NCBI RefSeq assembly: GCF_002220775.1
Contig: NZ_CP019685.1
Location: 248,001 to 312,000 of the forward strand
Origin: Campylobacter sputorum
GTDB taxonomy: Bacteria; Campylobacterota; Campylobacteria; Campylobacterales; Campylobacteraceae
DNA length: 64,000 bases
Reading direction: 5' to 3'
In this document: in pieces, positions 1 to 8,697 of the stretch
Position numbering within the stretch: the first letter of the stretch is position 1
Layout: the number at the start of each line of letters is the position of its first letter
Notes under the pieces: generated by a model
Databases searched by the model: none
Seen by the model: the letters and a program-made list of their open reading frames with translations, nothing else
What the model was told of the DNA's origin: nothing
Made by a program: the position numbers and the translations under genes

Positions 1-1786
1 CCCAATGTTTAAATACGAAAAAGATGGTCGCTTGGTTGGAAAATATACAATTAGCGATAGAATGGAAGAATTTGTCGAGATTAATAGTGGTCCAAAATAT
101 GCTGAAAAAGTTGGTTTGGAGCATGCTGCTGTAACTTACAGACTTGGTATGGAATCAATATTAGATTTTCCTAATAAATTTGTAGGTCCTAAAAAATGTG
201 GCGAGTGTCACCCTGCTCAATATACACAATGGGCTAGATCAAGACACGCAAAAGTTGTTAGATTTCCAGATGAATTAGAAGAAGTTGGCGGAGATCCTAA
301 AAAGAAAATGTATAATTCTCCTTCTAGTATTTTGCCTTTGGGTATAGAAGCTAACGATGTTTATGCTGTTATTGGAACACCTAGAACAAAATATGGTTTT
401 ATAGATAGATGGTTAGTTCGTGGAACTTATCATGTTCAAGATGGAAATTTAAGCGATTTAAGCGGTAAAATGGTTGCTGGAGGTAATCAGTTCTCAAGAC
501 TTTGGTCAGAAAACATAACCCCTGATATGGCTAAAAAAATAGCTGAATTTTCACCAGGTTTCCCAACAAAAATGGAAGAGTTTGCTCACTCAAGATCAAC
601 TGTTTGGGGAACAAACTCATATGGTTCAAAATATGCTGAAACTATGATGTTCCAACCTGCAAGTTCGTATTGTGAAGTTTGTCATAGTTTTAAATTTGAT
701 TTTAAATCAACTGAAGAATTTTACAATGCAATCGGAAATGTTGAAGAACTTAGAAAACACACGATATCAAAAGGTATAAGCTGTGAAGAGTGTCATGGTG
801 CTGGTGCTCACTTATATGGTGCAAGAGGTGCTGGAATGCCATCAAATTGTGAAAGATGTCACCAAAGATTTGCATACCATGCAGATGAAGCAGAGCCAAA
901 TCCTAGAAAACCATTCAATGTTTATTTCAAATCAAGTTGCCCATCTTGTGGAACAGAGGGTTCTCAAATGTATAGTTCAGCTCACTACGATAAAGGTATG
1001 AGATGTAACACTTGCCACGATCCACATGAAGTTACAGCAAATGACTGGAAAGATGGATATACAAGAACAGGTCTTAAGAAAACTTGTCAAGATTGTCATG
1101 AAACACAAGCTAGTTTCTTTAAACAAGGCGGAATTCATGCAAAAGATAATTGTACAGGTTGCCATATGCCAAATATGATGAGTTGTGAAAACTTTGCAGC
1201 AGTTCAAAATCCTGATAAAGCTGGATTTGATAATGTTAGAGCAAGTCACATATGGAATATAAAAGTTGATAAAACAGCTAAATCAATCAATCCTCCAGCA
1301 GGAAAACCAAGAGATCCTCTAAAAGTTAAGGGATGGAGATTTGAAAGAGATGAAAATGGTAGATTCTTTGTTGACTTGATGTGGAGTTGCGGTAGAACAA
1401 GCTTTAGCGATCCTGATCTTATGGCTGGACCAAATGCTAGTGGATGCCATAGTGCTGTTCAATCAACATTACCAAAAGATTTACACTTTACAGATCAAGA
1501 GAAAATTTATGATGTTGTAATGAAATGGCAAACACCTATAAAAACTGGTTTTGCTGAAATTAGCGATGGTATCAAGAAAATAGATAAGGCTATGGCTAAT
1601 TCAAGTCTTTCAACAGAGAAAAAAGTTAAAGTTATAACTTTAACTAAACAAGCTCAAGAAATTTTAGAAAAACTTCAAAAAGATGGATCATGGGGTGTTC
1701 ATGGACCTGCTTACTCTAAGAAAATAGTTGATGAGGCTTTAGTTTACATAAAACAAGCTCAGAACATTTTAGACGGCAAGAAATAA
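1..1786 (+). CDS. mccA: Octahaem cytochrome c sulfite reductase, MccA/SirA type (5' end outside window)
   Basis: Periplasmic multihaem cytochrome, probably reducing sulfite to sulfide in anaerobic respiration. From the first in-window Met (base 5), seven CXXCH motifs start near residues 65, 223, 260, 282, 334, 361 and 383. An eighth atypical site has Cys462 and Cys481-His482, separated by 18 residues. Seven normal motifs plus one stretched motif is the hallmark of MccA, whose eighth haem uses a long CXnCH site. Three Cys outside haem motifs (312, 315, 394) are candidate ligands for the active-site copper known in this family; I cannot assign them. No signal peptide is visible and the frame is open to the window edge, so the 5' end is missing. 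The fusion cytochrome downstream may be its electron donor. It could be another HAO-like octahaem enzyme, but the haem pattern favours MccA. Confidence 0.8.
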   Translation, partial: PMFKYEKDGRLVGKYTISDRMEEFVEINSGPKYAEKVGLEHAAVTYRLGMESILDFPNKFVGPKKCGECHPAQYTQWARSRHAKVVRFPDELEEVGGDPKKKMYNSPSSILPLGIEANDVYAVIGTPRTKYGFIDRWLVRGTYHVQDGNLSDLSGKMVAGGNQFSRLWSENITPDMAKKIAEFSPGFPTKMEEFAHSRSTVWGTNSYGSKYAETMMFQPASSYCEVCHSFKFDFKSTEEFYNAIGNVEELRKHTISKGISCEECHGAGAHLYGARGAGMPSNCERCHQRFAYHADEAEPNPRKPFNVYFKSSCPSCGTEGSQMYSSAHYDKGMRCNTCHDPHEVTANDWKDGYTRTGLKKTCQDCHETQASFFKQGGIHAKDNCTGCHMPNMMSCENFAAVQNPDKAGFDNVRASHIWNIKVDKTAKSINPPAGKPRDPLKVKGWRFERDENGRFFVDLMWSCGRTSFSDPDLMAGPNASGCHSAVQSTLPKDLHFTDQEKIYDVVMKWQTPIKTGFAEISDGIKKIDKAMANSSLSTEKKVKVITLTKQAQEILEKLQKDGSWGVHGPAYSKKIVDEALVYIKQAQNILDGKK

Positions 1787-1800
1787 TTTGCCAAAATACA

Positions 1801-1828
1801 GCATAAGCACTAAATTTGGTGCTTATGC
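1801..1828 (+). terminator. Intercistronic hairpin between mccA and the fusion cytochrome gene
   Basis: A perfect 10-bp stem (1801-1810 with 1819-1828) encloses an 8-base loop. It begins 14 bases after the mccA stop and ends 8 bases before the GAGGAG ribosome site of the next gene. There is no strong T run after it, so it is more likely a partial terminator or an mRNA-stabilising or processing hairpin that lets mccA be expressed above its neighbour. Confidence 0.55.
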
Positions 1829-1848
1829 TTATAATTGAGGAGAAAAAT

Positions 1849-3942
1849 ATGTATAAATTATATACTCGTTTTATAGCTCTTTTTTTTGTTCTAGGCTTGT
1901 CTGTATCTCTTTTTGCATCAGCTCCTGGTGATTTTAATCTAGGAGTAGAGGGAGCTACATCTATAAATATGAAACAAGCAGAAGAATTGCTTGGTAACAA
2001 AGATGTATATTTTGTAGATACCAATCCCCAATCAGTGTATGAAAATGCTCATATAAAAGATGCAATATTTTTAGATTATGTAAATGCTAAAAATATATTA
2101 GTTTCTTTGCCTAAAGATAAAAATGCTAAATTAGTCTTTTATTGTATGAATAGATATTCTCATATTAGTTCAATGGCTGCAAAAGAAGCTCTTGATGCTG
2201 GATATAAAAATGTCTATATAATGATTGAAGGAATTGAAGGCTGGATACTTTCAGGTAGAAAAATAGAAAAAACAGATTTTTCTGGAAAAAAGAAAGAAAA
2301 ACTAACGGATAAAAAAGTTGAAAGTTATAAAGATGGGGTGCATGGTGAATTAAGATTTGGAGATATGCCTTCTTGTAGAGATTGCCATAGTTCAAAGGCA
2401 ATAATGCTTGCTAGTAAAGAGCGAAAAGAAGAGCTTTTTAGGGATAAAGACTTTGTAAATAACAACTGTGTATCTTGTCACAAAGGCATAGGTAAAACAT
2501 TTGAAGGTAGTGTTCATAGCAAAAAGATAGTTAGAGAAAAAGGCTTTAACAAAGAGTTGCCAAACTGTTCTGATTGTCACTCTGTACATACAACAGATGC
2601 AAAAGGCCATAAAACTACTTATAAACAACTTAGTGATTTTAAATGCGGTTCTTGTCATGAAAAAGAGCAAATGCACTATCATGAAACATTCCATGGTAAA
2701 GCAATGCTTTTAAATTCACCTACAAAAGCACCGACAGTTGCTGCTTGTTTTGATTGTCATGGAACTCATAATATATTTAAGGTTGATGATCCTAAATCTA
2801 CATTATTTAAAGGTCAAAATCGTATAGATACTTGTAAAGAGTGTCATGCCGGCTCAAATATCAATTTTTCAGAGTTTGTAGCACATGCTGATCATAAAGA
2901 TAAAGATAATTATCCAGTTCTTTATTATTCGTATGTGTTTATGACAGGGCTAGTTATAGCTGTATTTGGTTTCTTTGGTTTGCATACTTTGTTATGGTCA
3001 GTTCGCTTGATAATGGCTAGAATAAATAATCCAGAAAAATGGAAAGCAGCTAAAGAAAAATCACATAACGATAAGGTTAAAATTTCTAGATTTAGCACAA
3101 TGCATAGAATTCAACACTTCTTTGTTGCGGCTAGTTTCTTAGGGCTTGCGTTTTCTGGATTGCCACAAAAATTCTATACAGCTTCTTGGGCTCAGGATAT
3201 GATAGATTTAATGGGCGGACCTATAATGGCAACTAAGATACACCATATATCTGCTATTATTATGATAGCTTGTTTCTTACTAAATATTGTGGAAATTTGT
3301 GTAAATTCTTGGAAAAAACGAGATAAAGTTAGAGATCCTAAAACCGGTAAAATTAGCTTTAGATTGTGTATGAGAGCACTTTTTGGACCAGATTCTTTAA
3401 TGCCAAATATGCAAGATTTTAGAGATATGAGAGATCATTTTAAATGGTTTATGGGTAAAGGTCCTAGACCTCAGTTTGATAGATGGACATATTGGGAAAA
3501 ATTCGATTATCTTGCAGTGTTCTGGGGTATGTTTATTATCGGATTTTCTGGTCTTGTGCTTTGGTTCCCAACAGCATTTACATCATTCTTGCCTGGTTGG
3601 ACGCTAAATTTATCAACACTAGTTCACTCAGATGAAGCATTGCTTGCAACAGGATTTATATTTGCTGTGCATTTCTTTAATACTCACTTTAGAGCAGATA
3701 GATTCCCGATGGATATGGTTATATTCTCTGGACATATTACTGAAGAAGAGTTAAAACAAGAAAGAAGCGTATGGTATGATAGGCTTGTTAAATCAGGTAG
3801 ATTAGAAGAACTTAAGATTATGAATAGCAAATTTAGTAGTTATAGTACAATTGCTAAGTTGGTTGGTTTTGCTATGCTTATAACAGGTCTTGTGTTCTTA
3901 TTCCTTATCATTTACGCATATTTTGAAATGATATTTGGATAA
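1849..3942 (+). CDS. Rhodanese / hexahaem cytochrome c / cytochrome b fusion protein
   Basis: Predicted 697-residue inner-membrane electron-transfer protein. The start at 1849 is chosen because GAGGAG precedes it and a signal peptide follows directly. Domains in order: signal peptide; rhodanese-like domain with the active loop CMNRYS (Cys99); six CXXCH haem motifs starting near residues 176, 207, 240, 266, 300 and 329; then from about residue 353 a membrane cytochrome b part with several helices and conserved His (for example in STMHRIQHFF and KIHHIS). The c-plus-b layout resembles CbcL-type and formate-dehydrogenase-gamma-like quinol oxidoreductases. It probably passes electrons between the quinone pool and periplasmic partners such as the adjacent MccA. 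The rhodanese domain suggests a link with sulfane sulfur. Domain calls are firm; the physiological role is inferred. Confidence 0.75.
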   Translation: MYKLYTRFIALFFVLGLSVSLFASAPGDFNLGVEGATSINMKQAEELLGNKDVYFVDTNPQSVYENAHIKDAIFLDYVNAKNILVSLPKDKNAKLVFYCMNRYSHISSMAAKEALDAGYKNVYIMIEGIEGWILSGRKIEKTDFSGKKKEKLTDKKVESYKDGVHGELRFGDMPSCRDCHSSKAIMLASKERKEELFRDKDFVNNNCVSCHKGIGKTFEGSVHSKKIVREKGFNKELPNCSDCHSVHTTDAKGHKTTYKQLSDFKCGSCHEKEQMHYHETFHGKAMLLNSPTKAPTVAACFDCHGTHNIFKVDDPKSTLFKGQNRIDTCKECHAGSNINFSEFVAHADHKDKDNYPVLYYSYVFMTGLVIAVFGFFGLHTLLWSVRLIMARINNPEKWKAAKEKSHNDKVKISRFSTMHRIQHFFVAASFLGLAFSGLPQKFYTASWAQDMIDLMGGPIMATKIHHISAIIMIACFLLNIVEICVNSWKKRDKVRDPKTGKISFRLCMRALFGPDSLMPNMQDFRDMRDHFKWFMGKGPRPQFDRWTYWEKFDYLAVFWGMFIIGFSGLVLWFPTAFTSFLPGWTLNLSTLVHSDEALLATGFIFAVHFFNTHFRADRFPMDMVIFSGHITEEELKQERSVWYDRLVKSGRLEELKIMNSKFSSYSTIAKLVGFAMLITGLVFLFLIIYAYFEMIFG

Positions 3943-3951
3943 GTTTTGTTT

Positions 3952-3975
3952 GTAATCCCGCTTTTGCGGGATTAC
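3952..3975 (+). terminator. Rho-independent terminator after the fusion cytochrome gene
   Basis: A 10-bp perfect stem, 3952-3961 with 3966-3975, has a TTTT loop and is followed by a T-rich stretch. It begins 10 bases after the stop codon. Confidence 0.85.
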
Positions 3976-4040
3976 TTTATTTTTAAAAGATTTTTATATT
4001 TATTAATTTTTATCGTAAAACACTGCGATTTTATACTTCA

Positions 4041-4463
4041 TTATCTAATTTTTTTGATATTTGTATTTGAAATTTTATATATTTTTGATGGTAAGTCTTC
4101 AAAAAATTCATTATCTACTACAATATCACACACACTTTTTGCATAATTTAAATCAAATTTTTCTCCGTGTAAATTTGCTGAAGTTGAATACATCCAGCCA
4201 TGTTCATCTAAAAATTTGCTATGAGGAGAATTTTTAACCACTCTAATGGCTTTTTTATTTGGATATAAAAATGTGGTTTTTTTTGCTTTTCTTACTAAAT
4301 TTTTAAATTTATCAGGTATTCTAGTAAGTTTATTAAGCTCTTTAAGCTTAGAAACTGTGATTAAACAAGGTTGATTTTTGTTTCTATTTTTTATTTTATT
4401 AAGTTCTTTTAGATTTTTGCTTAAAAAACCTGCAGTTGTATCTGTTTGTGCTAAATATATCAT
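4041..4463 (-). CDS. Sua5/YciO/YrdC/YwlC family protein (short)
   Basis: A 140-residue protein related to the YrdC fold that makes threonylcarbamoyl-AMP for tRNA t6A modification. Visible family traits are an early Gln-Thr-Asp-Thr stretch, the segment KKTTFLYPNKKAIRVV, and the later STSANLHGE motif typical of these proteins. It is shorter than usual TsaC/Sua5 (about 190 residues or more), as is seen for a second, short family member in Campylobacter. Whether it is catalytically active is unknown. It converges on the preceding plus-strand unit and shares no operon with other genes here. Confidence 0.75.
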   Translation of the reverse strand: MIYLAQTDTTAGFLSKNLKELNKIKNRNKNQPCLITVSKLKELNKLTRIPDKFKNLVRKAKKTTFLYPNKKAIRVVKNSPHSKFLDEHGWMYSTSANLHGEKFDLNYAKSVCDIVVDNEFFEDLPSKIYKISNTNIKKIR

Positions 4464-4496
4464 AAGATTTATTTTACCATAAATTTCTAAAATTTC

Positions 4497-4525
4497 TTGA
4501 CATTTGGTTAATTTTTATGTATAAT
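4497..4525 (+). promoter_or_regulatory. Consensus sigma-70 promoter for tRNA-Asn
   Basis: TTGACA at 4497-4502 and TATAAT at 4520-4525 are separated by exactly 17 bases. The -10 ends 20 bases before the tRNA 5' end. Both boxes match consensus, as expected for a stable RNA promoter. Confidence 0.85.
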
Positions 4526-4545
4526 TACATTTCATTTTTAATCAT

Positions 4546-4620
4546 TCCGGATTAGCTCAGCGGTAGAGTAGTCGGCTGTTAACCGATTGGTCGCTGGTTC
4601 GAATCCAGCATCCGGAGCCA
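4546..4620 (+). tRNA. tRNA-Asn (anticodon GTT)
   Basis: The acceptor stem TCCGGAT (4546-4552) pairs with ATCCGGA (4610-4616), followed by discriminator G and an encoded CCA (4618-4620). The D-arm AGCTCAGCGGTAGAG, the anticodon loop CTGTTAACC with anticodon GTT, and the T-arm GGTTCGAATCC are all present. It lies 8 bases from the outer edge of the left inverted-repeat arm, a location typical of integration hotspots. Confidence 0.97.
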
Positions 4621-4623
4621 TCA

Positions 4624-5586
4624 TCAAACCCTAACATCAACCCCAATCTTTTTTCTAATTTCTCCATAAGTTCTAGAAAAGTTTTACATCTTCTTTGTTT
4701 TGTCTTTGTAAAAGCTTACTAGTATAAAATAGTCTTGGATCATTTTGCATATCATAAGTTTCTTTATTAAATGTTTTTACTTTATTGGTTTATACTTATC
4801 TAGCATCTCTTTTTTTCTCTTTTGCTAGTTTTTCATTATATTCTCTTATTTCTTTATTTTCTTTCTCAACTTGTGCTCTTTTTGCAGCAGTTGATTTTTC
4901 TCTATCTTCTGTGTATAATCTTTTAAATTCTGTTATATCTTCATCAAAATAATTTCTTAAAAGCCAAGATCCAAAATCTCCTATTGAATATGCTCCTTTA
5001 GGAAGAGAATCAAAAAAATCCTCCAGCTCTTGCTCTTGTTGCATTGTTCCCCAGCCTAGCCTTCTATCCCAAATAGATAATTTTCCACCTTGTGCAACTT
5101 TATCTTTTAAATTATGCAACCAAGTCACTAAATTATTATCTATTAAAAGATCTGCATCTCCTATAGTTTCTATATCAAATATTAATATATTTAATATATA
5201 TACTCTTGTTCTTGTTTTGTATATTTTTTATTTAGCAATTCTTCTAATTGAACTATAGATTTTTCTTTCCAATCAACTTCATTTCTATCAAATTTAACAA
5301 ATTCTCCAAGGATATCATAATCTGATTTATTATAAAAGTAGTTTCTAAATCTAGCATTTTGTTTAGCCATCTCTTCTTTTGATTGTGTTTTTTGTTTTTC
5401 TTTGATTTTTGTAATTATATCTTTTGTATTTTCTTCTAATTTGTTTTCATTAGTTTGATTTATGATTTGTTCTTTGATATTAGAACTATCTTGTTCTAAT
5501 TGTTGTTTTGCATGATTTTCTTTTAAATTTATGTTTGTATTGTAATAACTTAAATTTGATTCAAATCCATTTATACTACTTATCAT
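4624..5586 (-). pseudogene. Broken gene for a 322-residue accessory protein, left copy (starts MISSINGF, ends VDVRV)
   Basis: As written, the frame is split into a 131-residue piece (5191-5586), a 110-residue piece (4796-5128, GTG start) and an open tail. Adding single bases to short runs at five places (two bases at the A7 run; one at each of the others) gives one frame of 969 nt, 322 residues, ending VDVRV. No signal peptide is seen. The N terminus is Asn/Ser rich, the middle has WDRRLGWG and DFGSWLLRNYF, and the C-terminal third is charged and coiled-coil-like. The N-terminal ISS and C-terminal VDVRV also occur in the 747-residue protein nearby. Function unknown. It may be truly decayed, or the breaks may be uncorrected sequencing errors confined to the repeat. 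Confidence 0.65.
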
Positions 5587-5602
5587 TTTAAATCCTTTTA
5601 AT

Positions 5603-5629
5603 ATTACCCGCTTTTTTAAAGCGGGTAAT
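5603..5629 (-). terminator. Hairpin between the two repeat-borne genes (left copy)
   Basis: A 12-bp stem ATTACCCGCTTT with its complement and a 3-base loop lies between the 170-residue gene and the 322-residue gene. It is followed on the minus strand by only a weak T stretch. It probably terminates or attenuates transcription leaving the 170-residue gene. Confidence 0.6.
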
Positions 5630-5634
5630 TAAGT

Positions 5635-6145
5635 TTATCTAGCTGTCCAGCCGCCTAACTCGCTTTCTAGTCTTGTTTTAAAATTATCTCTTAGTCTTGA
5701 AATAATAGAGTTATTATTCATTATACCACTATTATTTATAGAGTGATACTCTTTTGCTATATCATCATATGCTCCCATATCATATTTAAATACTACATAC
5801 CTGCCATATCTTGAAGCTTCTATATTTCTAGTAACAGCATACATAACAAAGTATCTATTCATATCATAAACAAATGGTCCAAGAGCTGCCTTGTATTCTT
5901 TTAGCAAATAAGGACCATCTTTCGACTCATACTTAGCAAAAACACCAGCTTGGTTTGAACTTAATCTCTTAATATCACTATAATCTAACCCACCTTTAAC
6001 TTTTTGCATATTTGCATCATCAAGGCGTGTAATACCAATAGAATTATTGCTTAATTCACCATTTGTTACACTAGAAAAAAATCTCCAGCATTTATTGCAA
6101 CAGCCAGCAAAGAACTTAAAAGTATGGCTTTTAAAACTTTAACAT
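5635..6145 (-). pseudogene. Broken gene for a 170-residue secreted protein, left copy
   Basis: The intact C-terminal part is a 124-residue frame (5635-6009). Upstream, another frame encodes a clear Sec signal peptide (KAILLSSLLAVAINA, then GDFF). Adding one base to a 4-base and one to a 7-base T run joins everything into 513 nt starting at ATG 6145: a 170-residue exported protein. The mature part is rich in Tyr and Arg with KGGLDYSDIKRLSSNQAG near its start and ends GGWTAR. I recognise no family. Likely periplasmic or secreted. A CGATAT box at 6179-6184, like the Campylobacter sigma-28 -10 element, sits about 33 bases upstream. Confidence 0.6.
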
Positions 6146-6216
6146 TGTCTCTACTTTGTGTTAAAATGTTTCATTAGTATATCGCAATCATAAATCCATA
6201 ATTGTCAAATTTAAAA

Positions 6217-6453
6217 TAAAATTTAGTTATAAATTTCTAGTAATGTAAAGTATCTTATATGATTATCCTTACAAAAACATTCATAAAATATCTTTTAAAT
6301 TTGAATTATTTTTTATGTTTTTGTTACAATCTTTTTTATGTTTGTAAAGCAGCTAATAAGTTAAATTTCTCGGCTCTTATTTAAAACTTTTAGATTTTAA
6401 CTAATCTTTTAAAGCTATATTTAAAAACTCTTTTTTGTATTGTTTAAACACTT
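6217..6453. other. Unique AT-rich spacer inside the left repeat arm
   Basis: Sequence between the end of the inverted repeat and the stop of the 747-residue gene. I see no gene, strong hairpin or RNA. The matching place at the right copy is only 12 bases long, so the two loci differ here. Confidence 0.6.
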
Positions 6454-8697
6454 TCATACTCTAACATCAACTTTTCTATAAAACATATCATTTGGATGAA
6501 TTGTTTTATTTGTAGTATTATTTAAATTTAAAGATAAGTTATTTAAATTTGAGCTGTTGTTATCTAAATTTAGTTCATTGTTGTTTATGCTATTATTTAT
6601 ATTGTTATTTGAATTTAACTCATTGTGATTGTTTAAATTTGAATTTAAATTGTTATTGTTATTTAAATTATTTGAGTTGTTATCATTTAAATTTAAATTA
6701 CTATTATTGTTATTTGAGTTTTTCTTTAAATTATTGCTGTTATTATGTAAACCACTATTATCATTTAAAAATCTATCTATATAAGTTATATTATAAAGCT
6801 CTTTTGTGCTTATAAATGTATTATCTTGTAAGTAAAGTATAAATTTATTATTTGATAGTTTTTTAATGCTTTTTACTCCTAAGTCTTTTAGAGTTTGGTA
6901 TCTGTTATTTTCTGTTTTTATACCTATGCTATCTGATTTAGTGCTTACTAATAAATTTAACTCATCTTCATTCATATTTTTAGCTTTTAAATTTACACTT
7001 ACTTGTTTATCTTTATCACCTAAAAGTTTGCCTGTATCACTATATAGTTCATTTACAACTATTTGTCTGCCGCTATTAAATTTAAGTGTTATAGAACCAT
7101 TTTTATTTAGTTTCATAGCAACAACACTATCTGTATCTTTTAGAGCATTAGCTGTTTTAGTTGAATTTATCTCAAAATATTGTTTTACTTTGTTTAAATT
7201 TTCTAAACTAAAATCTAGCCCAGTTGCTTCTTTGAATTCATTTTCCATAGCTATAAGATAAGGAGATTTTATATCTTTTAATTTATCTATATAAATATCA
7301 GCATCTTTTACATCATAATCTTTTAGATTTTTACTTAGCCACTCTATATTTTTATTATGAGAATTTAACTCTTTATAATAGTCATTATAAAACTTCATAA
7401 AATTTTGTTTTTGATAGTTTGTATATGAGAAGTTTTTATCTAGTTCTTTATCACTAAATATAGGATTAAACTCACTAAGGCTTAACTCACCATTTAAATC
7501 TTTTTTCATATAAGCAAAGTTATGAAAAGCTGAGTTTTTATTAAAAATAGCATTATGATTATTTGTTAAATCAACCCAACCATCTTCATTAGCATACATT
7601 TCAAAGAATTTATTTAACTCATCTTCTTTAATCATCTCATATCTATATTCTGCTTTAAATTTGGTATATGGATTTGAAGCATTATATGATAGTCTATAAT
7701 CAAGCTTTGATTTGTCTATTTTTTGATGTGGATATTTTAAGTTATGCTCATCTATATATTTATCATTATAATTGATTATATCATCATTTATAAAATCTCT
7801 TAAATTTATGCTTGGCATAACATCACTAAGCTTAGCTATCTTTTCATTACCATTTATATCATATCCTCTTACTTTTAGTTTATTAAAATCTTTATCACTT
7901 GCATTAACAAATCCATCGCCATTTGAATCAAAGTTAAAAAGTAGAGAATTTGATGAGAATGTTCCAAATCCTAGTTTATCATTATCATCAAACTCATCAT
8001 AAAATATAGTTACTTCACCATAAGGTGTTTTTAAAAGATTAGAGTTTGCATATGAGTTTAGGTTTAGGGGTTTGGTGTCAAAGATTACTAGTGGGTCTAT
8101 TATCCCATCATAGTTTATATTTTCAAAGTATGAGTTTTTACAAATACAAAAACTATTTTTCATGGTAGAAAAATCAGGTTTTTTAATATCTCGATCAGAC
8201 ATATCGTAAAACCTATCTGTTGCGAAGTAACCTACCATACCATAGCTTGCAATTGCGTCATAAGTTCTTCTAAAGCTACTATTATACTCCAACCCATGAC
8301 CAAATGTTTCTATGTTATGTATGGGTTTAAGTGCATCATAATGAATGGTAATTGTATCATACTCATTTGTAAATCTATTATACGCAACATAAGTTCTGTT
8401 TTCTTCTGCTTCATCAAATTTGAAATCTTGCATATGATAATAATCGTATTTTTTAAAACTTGGTTTATAATCCGAAATAGTAGCATTTATAGATGATAAT
8501 ATATAAGTTTTAGCGGAGTTTTCTAAATTTTTTTGAGTTATTTCATACTTTGTGTATTCTTCATACTTTGTATCTATATCTATGGTGCGTGGATTTTGCT
8601 CTACCTGTTTTTGAGATTGTAATCTCTGCACATTATCAAATTTCAAATTGTCATTATAGACGACTATATCACCACTACTAAGTGAGCTTATATTCAT
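6454..8697 (-). CDS. 747-residue EF-hand protein with Asn-rich tail
   Basis: Large hydrophilic protein without signal peptide or membrane segments. It starts MNISSLSS, the same leader as the 66-residue protein at 56265, and ends VDVRV like the reconstructed 322-residue protein. A canonical EF-hand loop (DSNGDGFVNASD) lies at residues 257-268. A second, weaker EF-like loop (DLNGELSLSEF) lies near residue 400, and NEDGWVDLTN just before it is also acidic. Residues about 650-733 are a low-complexity Asn/Leu/Ser tail, after which a normal C terminus resumes. The absence of a Sec signal, the Ser/Asn-rich leader and a sigma-28-like box upstream make flagellar-type export conceivable. Function unknown; calcium binding is the only property I would predict. 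Confidence 0.7.
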   Translation of the reverse strand: MNISSLSSGDIVVYNDNLKFDNVQRLQSQKQVEQNPRTIDIDTKYEEYTKYEITQKNLENSAKTYILSSINATISDYKPSFKKYDYYHMQDFKFDEAEENRTYVAYNRFTNEYDTITIHYDALKPIHNIETFGHGLEYNSSFRRTYDAIASYGMVGYFATDRFYDMSDRDIKKPDFSTMKNSFCICKNSYFENINYDGIIDPLVIFDTKPLNLNSYANSNLLKTPYGEVTIFYDEFDDNDKLGFGTFSSNSLLFNFDSNGDGFVNASDKDFNKLKVRGYDINGNEKIAKLSDVMPSINLRDFINDDIINYNDKYIDEHNLKYPHQKIDKSKLDYRLSYNASNPYTKFKAEYRYEMIKEDELNKFFEMYANEDGWVDLTNNHNAIFNKNSAFHNFAYMKKDLNGELSLSEFNPIFSDKELDKNFSYTNYQKQNFMKFYNDYYKELNSHNKNIEWLSKNLKDYDVKDADIYIDKLKDIKSPYLIAMENEFKEATGLDFSLENLNKVKQYFEINSTKTANALKDTDSVVAMKLNKNGSITLKFNSGRQIVVNELYSDTGKLLGDKDKQVSVNLKAKNMNEDELNLLVSTKSDSIGIKTENNRYQTLKDLGVKSIKKLSNNKFILYLQDNTFISTKELYNITYIDRFLNDNSGLHNNSNNLKKNSNNNNSNLNLNDNNSNNLNNNNNLNSNLNNHNELNSNNNINNSINNNELNLDNNSSNLNNLSLNLNNTTNKTIHPNDMFYRKVDVRV
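6535..6760 (-). repeat. Low-complexity Asn/Leu/Ser-coding tract
   Basis: Irregular repeats of AAT, AAC, TTA and AGC-type codons encode runs of Asn broken by Leu and Ser. Units such as SNLN and NLNN recur without a fixed period. Such tracts readily change length by slippage, so the tail is probably variable among strains. Confidence 0.75.

Larger units (their letters stand above)
4629..6216. repeat. Left arm of a 1588-bp inverted repeat
   Basis: This stretch is the reverse complement of 56478-58065; paired positions always sum to 62694. The non-coding parts were compared base by base without finding a difference, and the coding pieces translate identically. Identity stops at 6216/6217 on the inner side and at 4629 on the outer side, next to tRNA-Asn. 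The arm holds two broken genes and one hairpin. Confidence 0.97.

Noticed and set aside
1816-1848. Earlier start for the rhodanese fusion gene
   Set aside because: It would add 11 residues in front of a standard signal peptide and lies inside an intercistronic hairpin; GAGGAG fits the start at 1849.
4629-6216. Inverted repeat arms as copies of an insertion sequence
   Set aside because: No transposase, no terminal inverted repeats within an arm and no target duplication are visible; the arms carry paired accessory genes instead.
6535-6760. Repetitive AT-rich tract resembling a CRISPR array or tandem satellite
   Set aside because: There is no fixed repeat and spacer length; the tract reads through as Asn/Leu/Ser codons in the frame of the 747-residue gene.
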